Counted from the first letter of the stretch, positions 18,276 through 27,128 are shown. The stretch is DNA of 64,000 nucleotides from Pseudomonas sp. RIT-PI-r (GCF_001297015.1 NZ_LIGE01000022.1:1-64000), one strand, 5' to 3'. The notes: a model not told the origin generated them from the letters alone. Numbers and translations are program-made.

Positions 18276-18989
18276 ATGCAAGAAGACCTCGACGCCCCCG
18301 CCCGCAAACGTGCGCACAACCTTGCCCATGACCTGGTGGAGAAACTCACCCAGAGCATCCTGCTCGGCCAGTTATCGCCCGGCGACAAGTTGCCCTCGGA
18401 GAATTCCATCGTTCAGGAGCACGGCGTCAGCCGCACCGTGGTGCGCGAGGCGATTTCCAAATTGCAGGCGTCGGGGCTGGTCGAGACGCGGCATGGCATC
18501 GGCACGTTTGTGATCGAGCGCGCAGCGGAGCAGGGCTTGCGCCTGAATGTCGACACGGCGCTCGGTGTACGCAGCATTCTTGAATTGCGCCTGGGCCTGG
18601 AAACCCAAGCCGCCGCATTGGCCGCGCAACGGCGTAGCGAGCAGCAATTGCTGCAGATGCGTCAGGCCCTGGACGACTATCAACGTTTGCTGGACAACAA
18701 CGACAGTTGCGTCGAAGCGGATCGACGCTTTCATTTGCTGGTTGCCGAAGCCACCGGCAACGTTTGCTTCAGCGAGATCATGCAGCACTTGGGCAGTGCC
18801 ATGATCCCGCGCAACCGGCTCAATGCCGCCGAACGCGGCGCGGCGGATCTGAGCAAGCTCGGGCAACTGGCCCATCTGGAGCATGAGGCGATTCTGAATG
18901 CGATCAAGCGTCAGGACGCGGATGCAGCCCGGGCAGCGATGTGGCTGCACTTGACCAACAGCCGTGATCGTTTCTCGGCGCAGGGTTGA
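18276..18989 (+). CDS. GntR-family regulator, FCD subgroup (probable gud regulator)
   Basis: 237 residues. The winged helix-turn-helix (about residues 13-82) contains LSPGDKLPSENSIVQEHGVSR and TVVREAISKLQASGLVETRHG. The C-terminal FCD domain is all helical, with the metal/ligand positions suggested by EADRRFHLLVAEATGN and HLEHEAILNAI. FCD regulators bind organic acids and release DNA. Its position, divergent from gudP-gudD with a shared 333-base control region holding two identical-type dyads, suggests that it represses the operon until glucarate or a derivative appears. The ATG at 18276 gives the complete DNA-binding domain. Confidence 0.9.
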   Translation: MQEDLDAPARKRAHNLAHDLVEKLTQSILLGQLSPGDKLPSENSIVQEHGVSRTVVREAISKLQASGLVETRHGIGTFVIERAAEQGLRLNVDTALGVRSILELRLGLETQAAALAAQRRSEQQLLQMRQALDDYQRLLDNNDSCVEADRRFHLLVAEATGNVCFSEIMQHLGSAMIPRNRLNAAERGAADLSKLGQLAHLEHEAILNAIKRQDADAARAAMWLHLTNSRDRFSAQG

Positions 18990-19081
18990 TCGCCGTTGGT
19001 CTGTTCGATAGCACGGCGATCACAGGGGCACTTCCAAGTGATATGGCCCGGGTTTTCCGGACCTCCTTGGTGAGGTGTGTC

Positions 19082-19315
19082 ATGGCTAACGACTTGCTGT
19101 TTCAGGGTGGTGTTCTTCCCACCGATCCGACCCGGCCGATGCCCGGAACCGATGAGCCGACATTGGCTGATCATGATTCACCGATGGGTATGCCCCCGGG
19201 TCAGGATCCGCTGAGCGATGCCGACCGGCCCGAAGACTGGAAGGATCCGGCGGCGGATGATGAAGACGTGCCGCCGGCGGATGAGCCGACGCCGTTATCG
19301 GATGATCGGCGCTGA
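19082..19315 (+). CDS. Small acidic Pro/Asp-rich protein of unknown function
   Basis: 77 residues starting MANDLLFQGGVLPTD, preceded by GAGGTGTG as a ribosome binding site. Most of it is Asp, Glu and Pro (for example PPADEPTPLSDD at the end), so it is very acidic and probably disordered. There is no signal peptide and no membrane segment. It recalls in composition the two 68-residue proteins at 35.7-36.1 kb but shows no clear alignment to them. It follows the GntR gene by 92 bases on the same strand. Confidence 0.65.
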   Translation: MANDLLFQGGVLPTDPTRPMPGTDEPTLADHDSPMGMPPGQDPLSDADRPEDWKDPAADDEDVPPADEPTPLSDDRR

Positions 19316-19356
19316 TCGGCGATTGCCTTGGATTAATGTGATGGCTGTGCTGGCCT

Positions 19357-19449
19357 CATCGCTGGCAAGCCAGCTCCCACAGGTTCTGCGGATGTACCTG
19401 AAAATTATGTTCACCATAGAACCCTGTGGGAGCTGGCTTGCCAGCGATG
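19357..19449. repeat. REP-type inverted repeat, family C
   Basis: CATCGCTGGCAAGCCAGCTC and its inverted copy around a roughly 40-base centre, after the small acidic gene and before the convergent DMT transporter. Confidence 0.9.
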
Positions 19450-19478
19450 GCGGCATTTGCTTCAACAACAATCCTTGA

Positions 19479-20372
19479 TCAGATCGCCGCCCGAACACCC
19501 CCAACCCGTCGCTCCAGATTCAACGCCAACACACTGATCAACACCACCACCGACCCCACCAGCACCAGTAATGTCGGCCGCTCAGCCAAACCAACCGACG
19601 CAATCCCCATCGCCGTCGGCGGTATCAGATACAACGTCATTGTCGCCCGGCTCAGATCCACATGCTTGAGCACAAATCCCCACGCCAGATAGGCCAGCGC
19701 ACTGGGAAATACCCCTAGCGCCAACACCGCCCATTGCGCCCGAAGCGGCGCTTTCATCACGGTGTCCCCCAGCCCTGGCAGATAGATCAGCAGCATCAAC
19801 GTCCCCGACCACACCGCATAACAGGCCAGACTGAAGCCGTCGTATCGCCGCGCATGATGTTTTTGCAGCGCGAAATAAATGCTCCACGACATCGCTGCCA
19901 GCAAGATCAGCAAGCCATGGACATCGATAGCCCCCAAACCCTTATCGCCGCTGACCACGATCACTACGCCAACAAACCCGAGCAACACACAACCCCAACG
20001 CCAAGCGCTGACTTGATCCTTGAACACGAATCGGGCCAGCAGTGTGCTGAACAGCGGGCTCGATTGTGCCAATACGCTGGAGGCGCCGGCACTGACGCTT
20101 TGCTGGCCGATGTTCAGTGCGACGTGATGCAGGCTCACGGCGAAGAATCCCAAAGCGAACAACAGCGGCACATCGCGCAGATGTGGCAGGCGAATGCCCT
20201 TGAACGCAGCGATCAACGCCATGAACAGCGAGGCCAAAAGAAACCGCAGCAACGCCAAATGTCCGGGTTCATAGGCTTGCAGGCCGATGTGGATGCCGGT
20301 CGGCGAATAGGCCCAGCAACCGACGACAAATGCCATCGCCAGGAGGATTTTCAACGGGGAAGGGTGCGGCAT
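19479..20372 (-). CDS. EamA/DMT superfamily transporter
   Basis: 297 residues with ten predicted helices in two EamA repeats: the first half has YEPGHLALLRFLLASLFMALI, the second begins near GLLILLAAMSWSIYFALQKHHAR and contains GVFPSALAYLAWGFVLKHV, the typical proline-glycine helix. Such proteins usually export amino acids or other metabolites through the inner membrane. The start ATG at 20372 opens just before helix 1. It is divergent from a LysR gene with 102 bases between them, the usual layout for a regulator and its exporter. Confidence 0.9.
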   Translation of the reverse strand: MPHPSPLKILLAMAFVVGCWAYSPTGIHIGLQAYEPGHLALLRFLLASLFMALIAAFKGIRLPHLRDVPLLFALGFFAVSLHHVALNIGQQSVSAGASSVLAQSSPLFSTLLARFVFKDQVSAWRWGCVLLGFVGVVIVVSGDKGLGAIDVHGLLILLAAMSWSIYFALQKHHARRYDGFSLACYAVWSGTLMLLIYLPGLGDTVMKAPLRAQWAVLALGVFPSALAYLAWGFVLKHVDLSRATMTLYLIPPTAMGIASVGLAERPTLLVLVGSVVVLISVLALNLERRVGGVRAAI

Positions 20373-20474
20373 GATCGGGCGCTCGGTGGTGTTGATTCGG
20401 CCGAGTATCCGGGCGCCCGATCATTCGCCACAACTGACTTATACTGCGCTGAATGTTCACTCAGAGTGATGGGT

Positions 20475-21341
20475 ATGGAGCTGGCACAAATCCGTATGTT
20501 CAAGACTGTGGCCGAGGTCGGCAGCATCGCCCGGGCGGCGCAAAAGCTGTTCTGCGTGCCGTCGAACATCACCGCACGGATCAAGGCACTTGAGGCCGAG
20601 TTGGGCGTTGCACTGTTTCTGCGTGAGGGTCGCGGGTTGCGCATCAGTCCGGCGGGGCAGACGTTTCTGGTCTATGCGGAAAAGATTCTGGCGCTGACCG
20701 TCGAGGCCAAACGCGCGGTGGATCCTTCGGCCGAGCCGTCCGGGCCGTTGCGCATCGGCGCGATCGAATCCTCGGCGACCGGGCGCTTGCCGCGCTTGCT
20801 GGCGAAGTTTCACAAGCGTTATCCGCAGGTGGCGCTGGAACTCACCACCGGCACTTGGGGGCAATTGCTCGACGATACCGTCAGCCATCGCCTCGACGGG
20901 GCGATTGTCGCGGTGGATGTCGAACGTTCGCAGCTCAAGCGCACGCCGATGTATCGCGAAGAGTTGCTGCTGATCGCGTCGACCTCGTTTGGACCGGTGC
21001 GCGACATTGATGATCTGCAGGACAAGACCGTGTTCATGTGGCCGCAGGGTTGTCCGTATCGGGCGGCGCTGGAGCATTGGCTGTTGCGTCAGGGGCAAGC
21101 GCTGCCGATTGTCAGCCTGGCCAGTTACGGGGCGATTGTCGGGTGTGTGAGTGCCGGGGCAGGAGTGGCACTGGTGCCCAAGGGCGTGTTTGAGCAGTAC
21201 GCGAAAGGGGCTGGGTGTGTGGGGTACGAATTCCCGGAATTGACCGCCGTCGACAATTTGTTTTATTGGCATGAAAACGCAGGGGTGCATCCGGCGCGGG
21301 AGGCGTTTGTGGCGATGTTGCGGGAGGAGTTTGTTGCGTAG
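20475..21341 (+). CDS. LysR-family transcriptional regulator
   Basis: 288 residues. The winged helix-turn-helix occupies residues 1-60 (MELAQIRMFKTVAEVGSIARAAQKL, then SNITARIKALEAELG), followed by a periplasmic-binding-protein-like effector domain. Instead of the usual S-Q-P it has CVPSNITARI at the recognition helix, as in the CysB/PtrR-like group. It probably controls the divergent EamA transporter in response to a transported compound. ATG 20475 and ATG 20469 are both possible; neither has a strong ribosome site. Confidence 0.9.
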   Translation: MELAQIRMFKTVAEVGSIARAAQKLFCVPSNITARIKALEAELGVALFLREGRGLRISPAGQTFLVYAEKILALTVEAKRAVDPSAEPSGPLRIGAIESSATGRLPRLLAKFHKRYPQVALELTTGTWGQLLDDTVSHRLDGAIVAVDVERSQLKRTPMYREELLLIASTSFGPVRDIDDLQDKTVFMWPQGCPYRAALEHWLLRQGQALPIVSLASYGAIVGCVSAGAGVALVPKGVFEQYAKGAGCVGYEFPELTAVDNLFYWHENAGVHPAREAFVAMLREEFVA

Positions 21342-21351
21342 GAAAAGCTTT

Positions 21352-21601
21352 CCCTCATCGGAACGCCGCCCGCCCAGCCCTCTCCCGGAGGGAGAGGGGG
21401 GCCGACCGAGGTGTCTCGGGTTATACGCCGACCTGAACAATCGAGTCGATTATGGATTCGGCCAAGTCTGATTTTCTTGATCAGAAAAGTCGATTGTGGA
21501 TTCACCGACGAATTTTCAGGTCGGTGGATCTCTCCAATATCCCCCAATCAGTCCCCTCTCCCTCTGGGAGAGGGCTGGGCCGGCGGCGTTCCGATGAGGG
21601 G
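21352..21601. repeat. Long inverted repeat, family E
   Basis: An arm of about 35 bases (CCCTCATCGGAACGCCGCCC onward) returns inverted at 21566-21600, about 180 bases later. The centre contains a second inverted pair around AGTCGATTATGGATTC / CAGAAAAGTCGATTGTGG. Related, more diverged copies lie at 29249 and 34359. It lies between convergent genes. Confidence 0.8.
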
Positions 21602-21605
21602 CTTC

Positions 21606-22937
21606 TCAGGCACCCCGCAGATCCCGCATCAACAACCCAAACCGCAAATCCACCCCCTCCGGAATCGGCAGATAAACCGTATGCCCATCCCCCGGCGCCA
21701 CCTCGATCGCCTCACCCTTGAGGCTCTGCAACTCATGCAGATCAAAATGAAAATTGCCCGTGGGCGTCATCAACTCCAGATGATCACCAAGACCAAAACG
21801 GTTCTTCACCTTGACCTCGGCCAAGCGATCACGCCGTTCGCCGGTCAGTTCGCCGACGAATTGCTGGCGCTCCGAGACTGAGCTGCCGTTCAGATAGTTC
21901 TGGTATTCGTCATGCACGTGGCGGCGCAGAAAACCTTCGGTGTAGCCACGCTGCGCCAGTGACTCCAGATCGGTCATCAGGCTGCGATCAAACTCACGCC
22001 CGGCCACGGCATCATCAATTGCCCGGCGATACACCTGGGTGGTGCGCGCGCAGTAGAAATGCGATTTGGTTCGGCCCTCGATCTTCAATGAATGCACGCC
22101 CATGCGTGTCAGGCGCTCGACGTGTTGCACGGCGCGCAGGTCCTTGGCGTTCATGATGTAGGTGCCGTGCTCGTCTTCGAATGCCGGCATCAACTCGTCA
22201 GGGCGATTGGCTTCCTGCAGCAGGAACACCTGATCGGTCGGCGTGCCGAGGCCCAGGGTCGGCTCGGGCTGAAAGGTCTGGACGATCTCGCCGAGCTGGT
22301 TTTGCGTGGCTTCCTGCGCCGAGTATTTCCAGCGACAGGCATTGGTGCAGGTGCCTTGATTGGCGTCGCGTTTGTTCATGTAGCCCGACAGCAGGCAGCG
22401 CCCGGAATAGGCCATGCACAACGCACCATGCACGAACACTTCCAGCTCCATGCCTGGCACCTGTTCGCGGATTTCGCCGATCTCTTCCAGTGACAGTTCT
22501 CGCGACAGGATGATCCGGCTCAACCCCTGCTGCTGCCAGAACTCGACACTCGCCCAATTCACCGTGTTGGCCTGCACCGACAGGTGTATCGGCATCTGCG
22601 GGAAATGCCGGCGCACCAGCATGATCAGCCCCGGGTCGGACATGATCAGCGCATCCGGTGCCATCTCGATCACCGGTGCCAGATCCTTGAGAAAGGTCTT
22701 CAACTTGGCGTTGTGCGGAGCGATGTTGACCACCACGTAGAAGCGTTTGCCCTGCGCCTGCGCTTCGCGAATGCCCAGCGCCAGATTGGCATGATCGAAT
22801 TCGTTGTTGCGCACCCGCAGGCTGTAGCGCGGTTGCCCGGCGTAAACTGCATCGGCGCCGTAGGCGAAGGCGTAGCGCATGTTTTTCAGGGTGCCGGCGG
22901 GGGCAAGCAGTTCCGGGGTGGCGAGGGTTGGGGTCAT
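21606..22937 (-). CDS. trhP: tRNA 5-hydroxyuridine synthesis protein TrhP (peptidase U32 family, YegQ)
   Basis: 443 residues. The U32 domain begins PELLAPAGTLKNMRYAFAYGADAVYAG, and the family signature E-x-F-x-H-G-A-L-C occurs as LEVFVHGALCMAYSGRCLLSG. Further cysteines in GTCTNACRWKYS fit an iron-sulfur or metal site. E. coli YegQ/TrhP makes 5-hydroxyuridine at tRNA position 34 from prephenate-derived chemistry; older annotations call it a collagenase-like protease. Length and C-terminal beta-barrel (RFGLGDHLELMTPTGN) match the long YegQ type. The gene stands alone, divergent from the exported hydrolase. Confidence 0.92.
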   Translation of the reverse strand: MTPTLATPELLAPAGTLKNMRYAFAYGADAVYAGQPRYSLRVRNNEFDHANLALGIREAQAQGKRFYVVVNIAPHNAKLKTFLKDLAPVIEMAPDALIMSDPGLIMLVRRHFPQMPIHLSVQANTVNWASVEFWQQQGLSRIILSRELSLEEIGEIREQVPGMELEVFVHGALCMAYSGRCLLSGYMNKRDANQGTCTNACRWKYSAQEATQNQLGEIVQTFQPEPTLGLGTPTDQVFLLQEANRPDELMPAFEDEHGTYIMNAKDLRAVQHVERLTRMGVHSLKIEGRTKSHFYCARTTQVYRRAIDDAVAGREFDRSLMTDLESLAQRGYTEGFLRRHVHDEYQNYLNGSSVSERQQFVGELTGERRDRLAEVKVKNRFGLGDHLELMTPTGNFHFDLHELQSLKGEAIEVAPGDGHTVYLPIPEGVDLRFGLLMRDLRGA

Positions 22938-23128
22938 GGCGGTGTCGGTCGCAAAAGCGCGGCAGGGTAATGCGGATTCCGGCGAGCTTTATTGACCTGG
23001 ATCTATGCTTTGGCGGGGCGTCATATCTGTGCATAAACAGCACAGATCATGTGCCGGTTTCACGGTGTTCCCAATGTGGGCGGCTGCTTAAGCTTTGTCC
23101 ATCACTCAATGAACAAAGGAATTCCCCC

Positions 23129-23815
23129 ATGCAACGCTTGCCCCGTCGATTTCTCAGCGCTTGTGCATTTTCCGCTGTATTGGCCTGCACCACTGCCTTG
23201 GCAGACAGCCATCCAACGATCCGTGCAATGTCTGGCGCCACACCGGTCAGCCAGTTGCCCGCCGGCAAATCCGCGTTGCTGGTGATTGATTTTCAGAACG
23301 AATACTTCACCGGCAAGATGCCGATCCCCGATGGTGCCGCCGCGCTGGCCAACACCCGTAAGCTGATCGCCTTCGCCGACCGCCACAAGATCCCCGTTTA
23401 TCACGTTCAACACGTGGCCCCGGCCGGTTCGTCAGTGTTTGCCATCGATGGTGACACGGTGAAATTTCACCCGCAGATGCAGCCACGCGCCAAGGACCTG
23501 GTGCTGCAAAAAACCACCGTCAGTGTGTTCGGCAGCACCGATCTGAACGAACGCCTGAAGCAGTCCGGTATCCGCACGGTCATCGTCGCGGGCCTGATGA
23601 CCCACGCCTGTGTCGCCGGCGCGGCGCGCGATGCGGCGCCGATGGGTTACAACGTGATCGTCGCGTCCGCCGCTTCGGCGCCCCGGGCGATCACCCGCGC
23701 CAATGGCGTGACCATCGACAAGGATTCCTTGCACAAAGCCGCGCTGGCGGAGGTCGAGGACACCTTGGGCGATGTGCTGAACACGGAGCAGATCGTGCAA
23801 CTGCCGGTTAGATAA
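23129..23815 (+). CDS. Isochorismatase-fold cysteine hydrolase, exported
   Basis: 228 residues. The first 26 form a Sec signal peptide (PRRFLSACAFSAVLACTTALA). The hydrolase fold has its triad: Asp54 in LLVIDFQNEYF, Lys128 in VLQKTTVSVF and Cys161 in GLMTHACVAG. Family members hydrolyse amides or vinyl ethers (nicotinamide, N-carbamoyl compounds, isochorismate); most are cytosolic, so the signal peptide is unusual. The start ATG has AAAGGA eight bases before it. It is monocistronic; the neighbours give no clue to the substrate. Confidence 0.88.
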   Translation: MQRLPRRFLSACAFSAVLACTTALADSHPTIRAMSGATPVSQLPAGKSALLVIDFQNEYFTGKMPIPDGAAALANTRKLIAFADRHKIPVYHVQHVAPAGSSVFAIDGDTVKFHPQMQPRAKDLVLQKTTVSVFGSTDLNERLKQSGIRTVIVAGLMTHACVAGAARDAAPMGYNVIVASAASAPRAITRANGVTIDKDSLHKAALAEVEDTLGDVLNTEQIVQLPVR

Positions 23816-23926
23816 CCGCCTCATGCCGATCCGCAACTATGCTCCATGAATAAAGATGGCACTCGTGCAGGCCCCGGTTGACTAAGGATCGGGGCGTGCA
23901 TGACGCCTGACTGACATGGATCGGAC

Positions 23927-24988
23927 ATGAACGAAAAAAGCCTTCAATTCAAATCCCTGACCGTGCTGCTGGTGCTGGTCACGGTGGCCTTTATCTGGAT
24001 CCTGTTGCCGTTCTACGGTGCGGTGTTCTGGGCGGTGATCCTCGGCATTCTGTTTGCGCCGATGCAACGCAAATTGCAGGCGAAATTCGGCTGGCAACGT
24101 AACCTGACCTCGCTGTGCACATTGAGCATCTGTCTGGTCATCGCGATTCTGCCGGTGATCATCGTCAGCGTGTTGCTGGTGCAGGAGGGGGCGACGGTTT
24201 ACAAGAATATTGAAAGCGGTGAGCTGGACATTGCCGCGTATCTGGCGCAGTTCAAGCACAGCTTGCCGCCTTACTTTCAGCACTTGCTCGACCGTTTCGG
24301 CATGGGCGAACTCAATGGCCTGCGCGAGAAAATCGTCAAATCGGCGATGCAGGGCAGTCAGGTCCTGGCCACTCAAGCGTTCAGTTTTGGTCAGGGTACG
24401 TTCGAGTTCGTGGTGAGTTTTTTCATCATGCTGTATCTGCTGTTTTTCTTTCTGCGTGACGGCGCCGAACTGGCGCGCAAGGTGCGGACCGCCGTGCCAC
24501 TGGAGGAAGGCCACAAGCGGCGCTTGCAGTTGAAGTTCAACCGCGTGGTTCGGGCGACGGTGAAGGGCAATCTCGTAGTCGCGGTGACTCAAGGCGCGCT
24601 GGGCGGAGCGATTTTCTGGTTTCTCGACATCCCCAGCGCATTGCTGTGGGCGGTCTTGATGGGGTTTTTGTCGTTGCTGCCAGCGGTGGGCGCGGGGATT
24701 GTCTGGGCGCCGGTGGCGGTGTATTTCCTGCTCAGCGGGATGATCTGGCAGGGCGTGGTGCTGGGCTTGTTCGGGGTTTTCGTGATCGGTCTGGTGGACA
24801 ACGTGCTACGACCGATTCTGGTGGGCAAGGACACCAAAATGCCCGATTACCTGATTCTGATCTCGACCCTTGGCGGTCTGGCAGTGTTCGGCCTCAACGG
24901 TTTTGTGATTGGGCCGTTGATCGCGGCGTTGTTCATGTCGAGCTGGGCGTTGTTCGCCGAGACCAAGCCCAAGGTGCAACTACCTTAA
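23927..24988 (+). CDS. AI-2E family transporter (PerM/YdiK type)
   Basis: 353 residues with about eight membrane helices: two close to the N-terminus, a soluble helical insert (about residues 75-150, with SGELDIAAYLAQFKHSLPPYF) and a C-terminal cluster including LLWAVLMGFLSLLPAVGAGIVW and DNVLRPILVGKDTKMPDYLILISTLGG, the family signature. Members export varied solutes; the autoinducer-2 role holds only for some. Its stop codon overlaps by four bases the end of a small gene on the other strand. Confidence 0.9.
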   Translation: MNEKSLQFKSLTVLLVLVTVAFIWILLPFYGAVFWAVILGILFAPMQRKLQAKFGWQRNLTSLCTLSICLVIAILPVIIVSVLLVQEGATVYKNIESGELDIAAYLAQFKHSLPPYFQHLLDRFGMGELNGLREKIVKSAMQGSQVLATQAFSFGQGTFEFVVSFFIMLYLLFFFLRDGAELARKVRTAVPLEEGHKRRLQLKFNRVVRATVKGNLVVAVTQGALGGAIFWFLDIPSALLWAVLMGFLSLLPAVGAGIVWAPVAVYFLLSGMIWQGVVLGLFGVFVIGLVDNVLRPILVGKDTKMPDYLILISTLGGLAVFGLNGFVIGPLIAALFMSSWALFAETKPKVQLP

Positions 24989-25167
24989 GCGTGGAACGGC
25001 TCGCTGACGATCTTCTGCGACAGTGCCTGCGCAGCGGGCAGGGAAGTGAGCGGGCCGCTGATCGCTTCACCGTCGCGCATCAGATACCAGCAGGCGAGCA
25101 AGCCCGAAGCCCTGAGCGAAGCGGGAACGGCGCTGCCGATAACGGACATGATTTGAACCTGAGCCAT
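24985..25167 (-). CDS. Small conserved-looking hypothetical protein (60 aa)
   Basis: Starts MAQVQIMSVIGSAVPAS, with GGAGG eight bases before the ATG at 25167, which decides for this start over an upstream in-frame one. It has one moderately hydrophobic stretch (ASLRASGLLACWYLMRDG) and ends SQKIVSEPFHA. The codon usage looks genuine and the stop overlaps the AI-2E gene tail-to-tail by four bases. No known domain. Confidence 0.65.
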   Translation of the reverse strand: MAQVQIMSVIGSAVPASLRASGLLACWYLMRDGEAISGPLTSLPAAQALSQKIVSEPFHA

Positions 25168-25269
25168 GACGAATACCTCCATCTATCAATGGAGCTACCT
25201 TAGAGATTCGCCGGTTCTACGGACAATCAACGCTTTCGATAGTGGTCATTGACGCCGTTGAGGGCCGGC

Positions 25270-25464
25270 TCAGTCGACCACCTGATCAAGCATGTGCATG
25301 ACCTCGCGCTCGTTGAGCAAACCCTTGTGCACAAGATTTTCCGCCAGCAGCGAGAGAAATTTCGCGCAGCGATGGCCTTCCAGGTGCTTGAGTTCGGTCA
25401 GCGCGCTGTACACCTTGCTGGAGGTGCACAGGCCGACGATGCGGTGCGGGTTCTGTGTTGGCAT
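25270..25464 (-). CDS. Small helical hypothetical protein (64 aa)
   Basis: Starts MPTQNPHRIVGLCTSS, with AAGGA eight bases upstream; an in-frame ATG 63 bases earlier has no ribosome site. The sequence is rich in helix formers (LTELKHLEGHRCAKFLSLLAE, then LLNEREVMHMLDQVVD), with conserved-looking Cys and His but no known motif. It looks like a small regulatory or structural protein; function unknown. It lies 102 bases downstream of nothing co-directional, so it is probably transcribed alone. Confidence 0.6.
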   Translation of the reverse strand: MPTQNPHRIVGLCTSSKVYSALTELKHLEGHRCAKFLSLLAENLVHKGLLNEREVMHMLDQVVD

Positions 25465-25655
25465 ACAGTCGTCCTTGTTGTTATCAACCTGTTGTTTACG
25501 GACGGATTCAGATTGCAGCTCCGTCATGACAAAAAAGTGACCGTTTTGTGGAAATGTACATAACGGTCACTCAATCATGCCGACTTTAGCCGGTGAAACT
25601 GTCCTCACAGCGACCTTGGCGAGATTTTTTCAGACGCTGGCCGACCAACGGTCAT

Positions 25656-25688
25656 AAAAAAGCCCCGCTATAAAAGCGGGGCTTTGTG
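25656..25688 (-). terminator. Rho-independent terminator for the gene at 25.7-26.05 kb
   Basis: Stem AAAGCCCCGCT / AGCGGGGCTTT with a short loop; the T-run lies on the minus strand (six A at the left on the + strand), seven bases beyond the stop codon of the leftward gene. Confidence 0.92.
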
Positions 25689-25694
25689 TTTTGC

Positions 25695-26054
25695 TTACCA
25701 GCGTGGGCCGCCGTAGTAGCCATGTGGCCGACCGTAATAACCGCGAGGCGGGCCGTAGTAGACGGGGGCCTGTTGGATGTACACCGGTTGCTGCACATAA
25801 ACCGGTGCCGGTTGGTAGTAGACCGGTGGTGGTGGCTGCTGCACGTAGACCGGTTGTGGTTGAACATAAACCGGCTGTTGTTGCACATACACCGGCCGAT
25901 CCTGGTTGATCAGTGCCGAGCCGATGATGGCCGAGCCGACGATCGCGCCAAACACCGCAGGGCCTTGCCAGCCGTGGCCACCACCGGCTTCTGCCTGACC
26001 TGTGACAGCGAGTGCGCCAATCAACAAGGCCAGAATGGGGAGTTTACGAATCAT
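25695..26054 (-). CDS. Exported Tyr/Gln/Pro-repeat protein with glycine-zipper segment
   Basis: 119 residues: a signal peptide (MIRKLPILALLIGALAVTGQAEA), then a small glycine/alanine helix (AVFGAIVGSAIIGSALI, a glycine-zipper-like segment), then about seven imperfect repeats of P-V-Y-V-Q-Q, ending in PRGYYGRPHGYYGG-type Gly-Tyr-rich sequence. It is probably secreted to the periplasm or outer surface and could associate with the outer membrane or self-assemble. No enzymatic motif. It is followed by a strong terminator and transcribed alone from an AT-rich upstream gap. Confidence 0.78.
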   Translation of the reverse strand: MIRKLPILALLIGALAVTGQAEAGGGHGWQGPAVFGAIVGSAIIGSALINQDRPVYVQQQPVYVQPQPVYVQQPPPPVYYQPAPVYVQQPVYIQQAPVYYGPPRGYYGRPHGYYGGPRW

Positions 26055-26309
26055 GATGAGTCCTCGGTTCTTCGACCCGGTGACAGGGCCTGCACCAGGC
26101 CCACAGTTGTCGCGGGGATACTTCTAAGACAGCGAAATTGTGAAAATCAGCACAGCCGTTGGGTAAATTTTGTGTAAGGTCTGTACCGGCTTCTTTACCG
26201 GGCCGGCGAGGGCCACAAAACACGTTTAAAACAGGCCTCTATGATCGTTCAGAACCCGATGGGCTGGCCAATCCCGTCTATCCGAAAGTGCGTTTGAAGG
26301 AGAAGTTTC

Positions 26310-27128
26310 ATGCAGATGAACCCGAACAAAGACACCCAGCTGTGCATGTCCCTGTCAGGGCGCCCAGGCAATTTCGGTCTGCGTTTTCATAACCATTTGT
26401 ATGAGCAGTTGGGGCTGAACTTTTACTACAAGGCGTTCAGTAGCCAGGACCTGACCGGTGCCGTCGGCGGCATCCGCGCACTGGGAATTCGTGGCTGTGG
26501 CGTGTCGATGCCGTTCAAGGAAGCCTGCATTGCGCTGGTCGACGAACTGGACGCGTCGGCAGCGGCGATCCAGTCGATCAATACCATCGTCAACACCAGC
26601 GGCCACCTCAAGGCTTACAACACCGATTACATTGCCATTGAGCAGTTGCTGAAAACCCACGCAGTGCCCAAAGAATCGACTTTCGCCCTGCGCGGCAGCG
26701 GCGGCATGGCCAAAGCGGTGGCCAGCGCTTTGCGCGATGGTGGTTATAAAAACGGTTTGATCGTCGCCCGTAACGAGCGGGCAGGGCGTGCCATGGCGCA
26801 ATCGCTGGGTTATCGCTGGCAGGCTGAGCTGGGCGATGAGCGCCCGCAGATGCTGATCAACGTGACGCCGGTGGGTATGGACGGTGGGCCGGAGGCTGGG
26901 CAACTGGCGTTTGCGCCTGAGGTTATTGCAGCAGCTGATACGGTTTTTGATGTGGTGGCGATTCCGTCGGAGACGCCGTTGATCGTGCGCGCTCGGGCCG
27001 AAGGTAAAAAGGTGATTACCGGGCTGGAGGTCATTGCGATTCAGGCGCTGGAGCAGTTTGTCTTGTACACCGGCGTGCGCCCGAATGAAGCTCAGTTTGC
27101 GGCGGCGGTGGCGTTCGCCCGGAGCTGA
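26310..27128 (+). CDS. Shikimate dehydrogenase-like protein (AroE family paralogue)
   Basis: 272 residues with both AroE domains. The substrate side has GCGVSMPFKEAC, with the catalytic Lys70 (the usual NVTxPxK is replaced by VSMPFK), and NTDYIAI with Asp106. The nucleotide side has ALRGSGGMAKAVASAL and INVTPVGM. It can be expected to oxidise or reduce a shikimate- or quinate-like ring acid with NAD(P)H. The altered first motif and the lack of aro neighbours suggest one of the AroE-like paralogues, not the housekeeping enzyme. ATG 26310 follows AAGGAG at normal spacing. Confidence 0.87.
   Translation: MQMNPNKDTQLCMSLSGRPGNFGLRFHNHLYEQLGLNFYYKAFSSQDLTGAVGGIRALGIRGCGVSMPFKEACIALVDELDASAAAIQSINTIVNTSGHLKAYNTDYIAIEQLLKTHAVPKESTFALRGSGGMAKAVASALRDGGYKNGLIVARNERAGRAMAQSLGYRWQAELGDERPQMLINVTPVGMDGGPEAGQLAFAPEVIAAADTVFDVVAIPSETPLIVRARAEGKKVITGLEVIAIQALEQFVLYTGVRPNEAQFAAAVAFARS

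Noticed and set aside
19734..20474. Long upstream extension of the LysR gene in the same frame
   Set aside because: It runs opposite the EamA transporter gene, is Gln/His-rich and lacks the regulator's fold; the helix-turn-helix starts at 20475.
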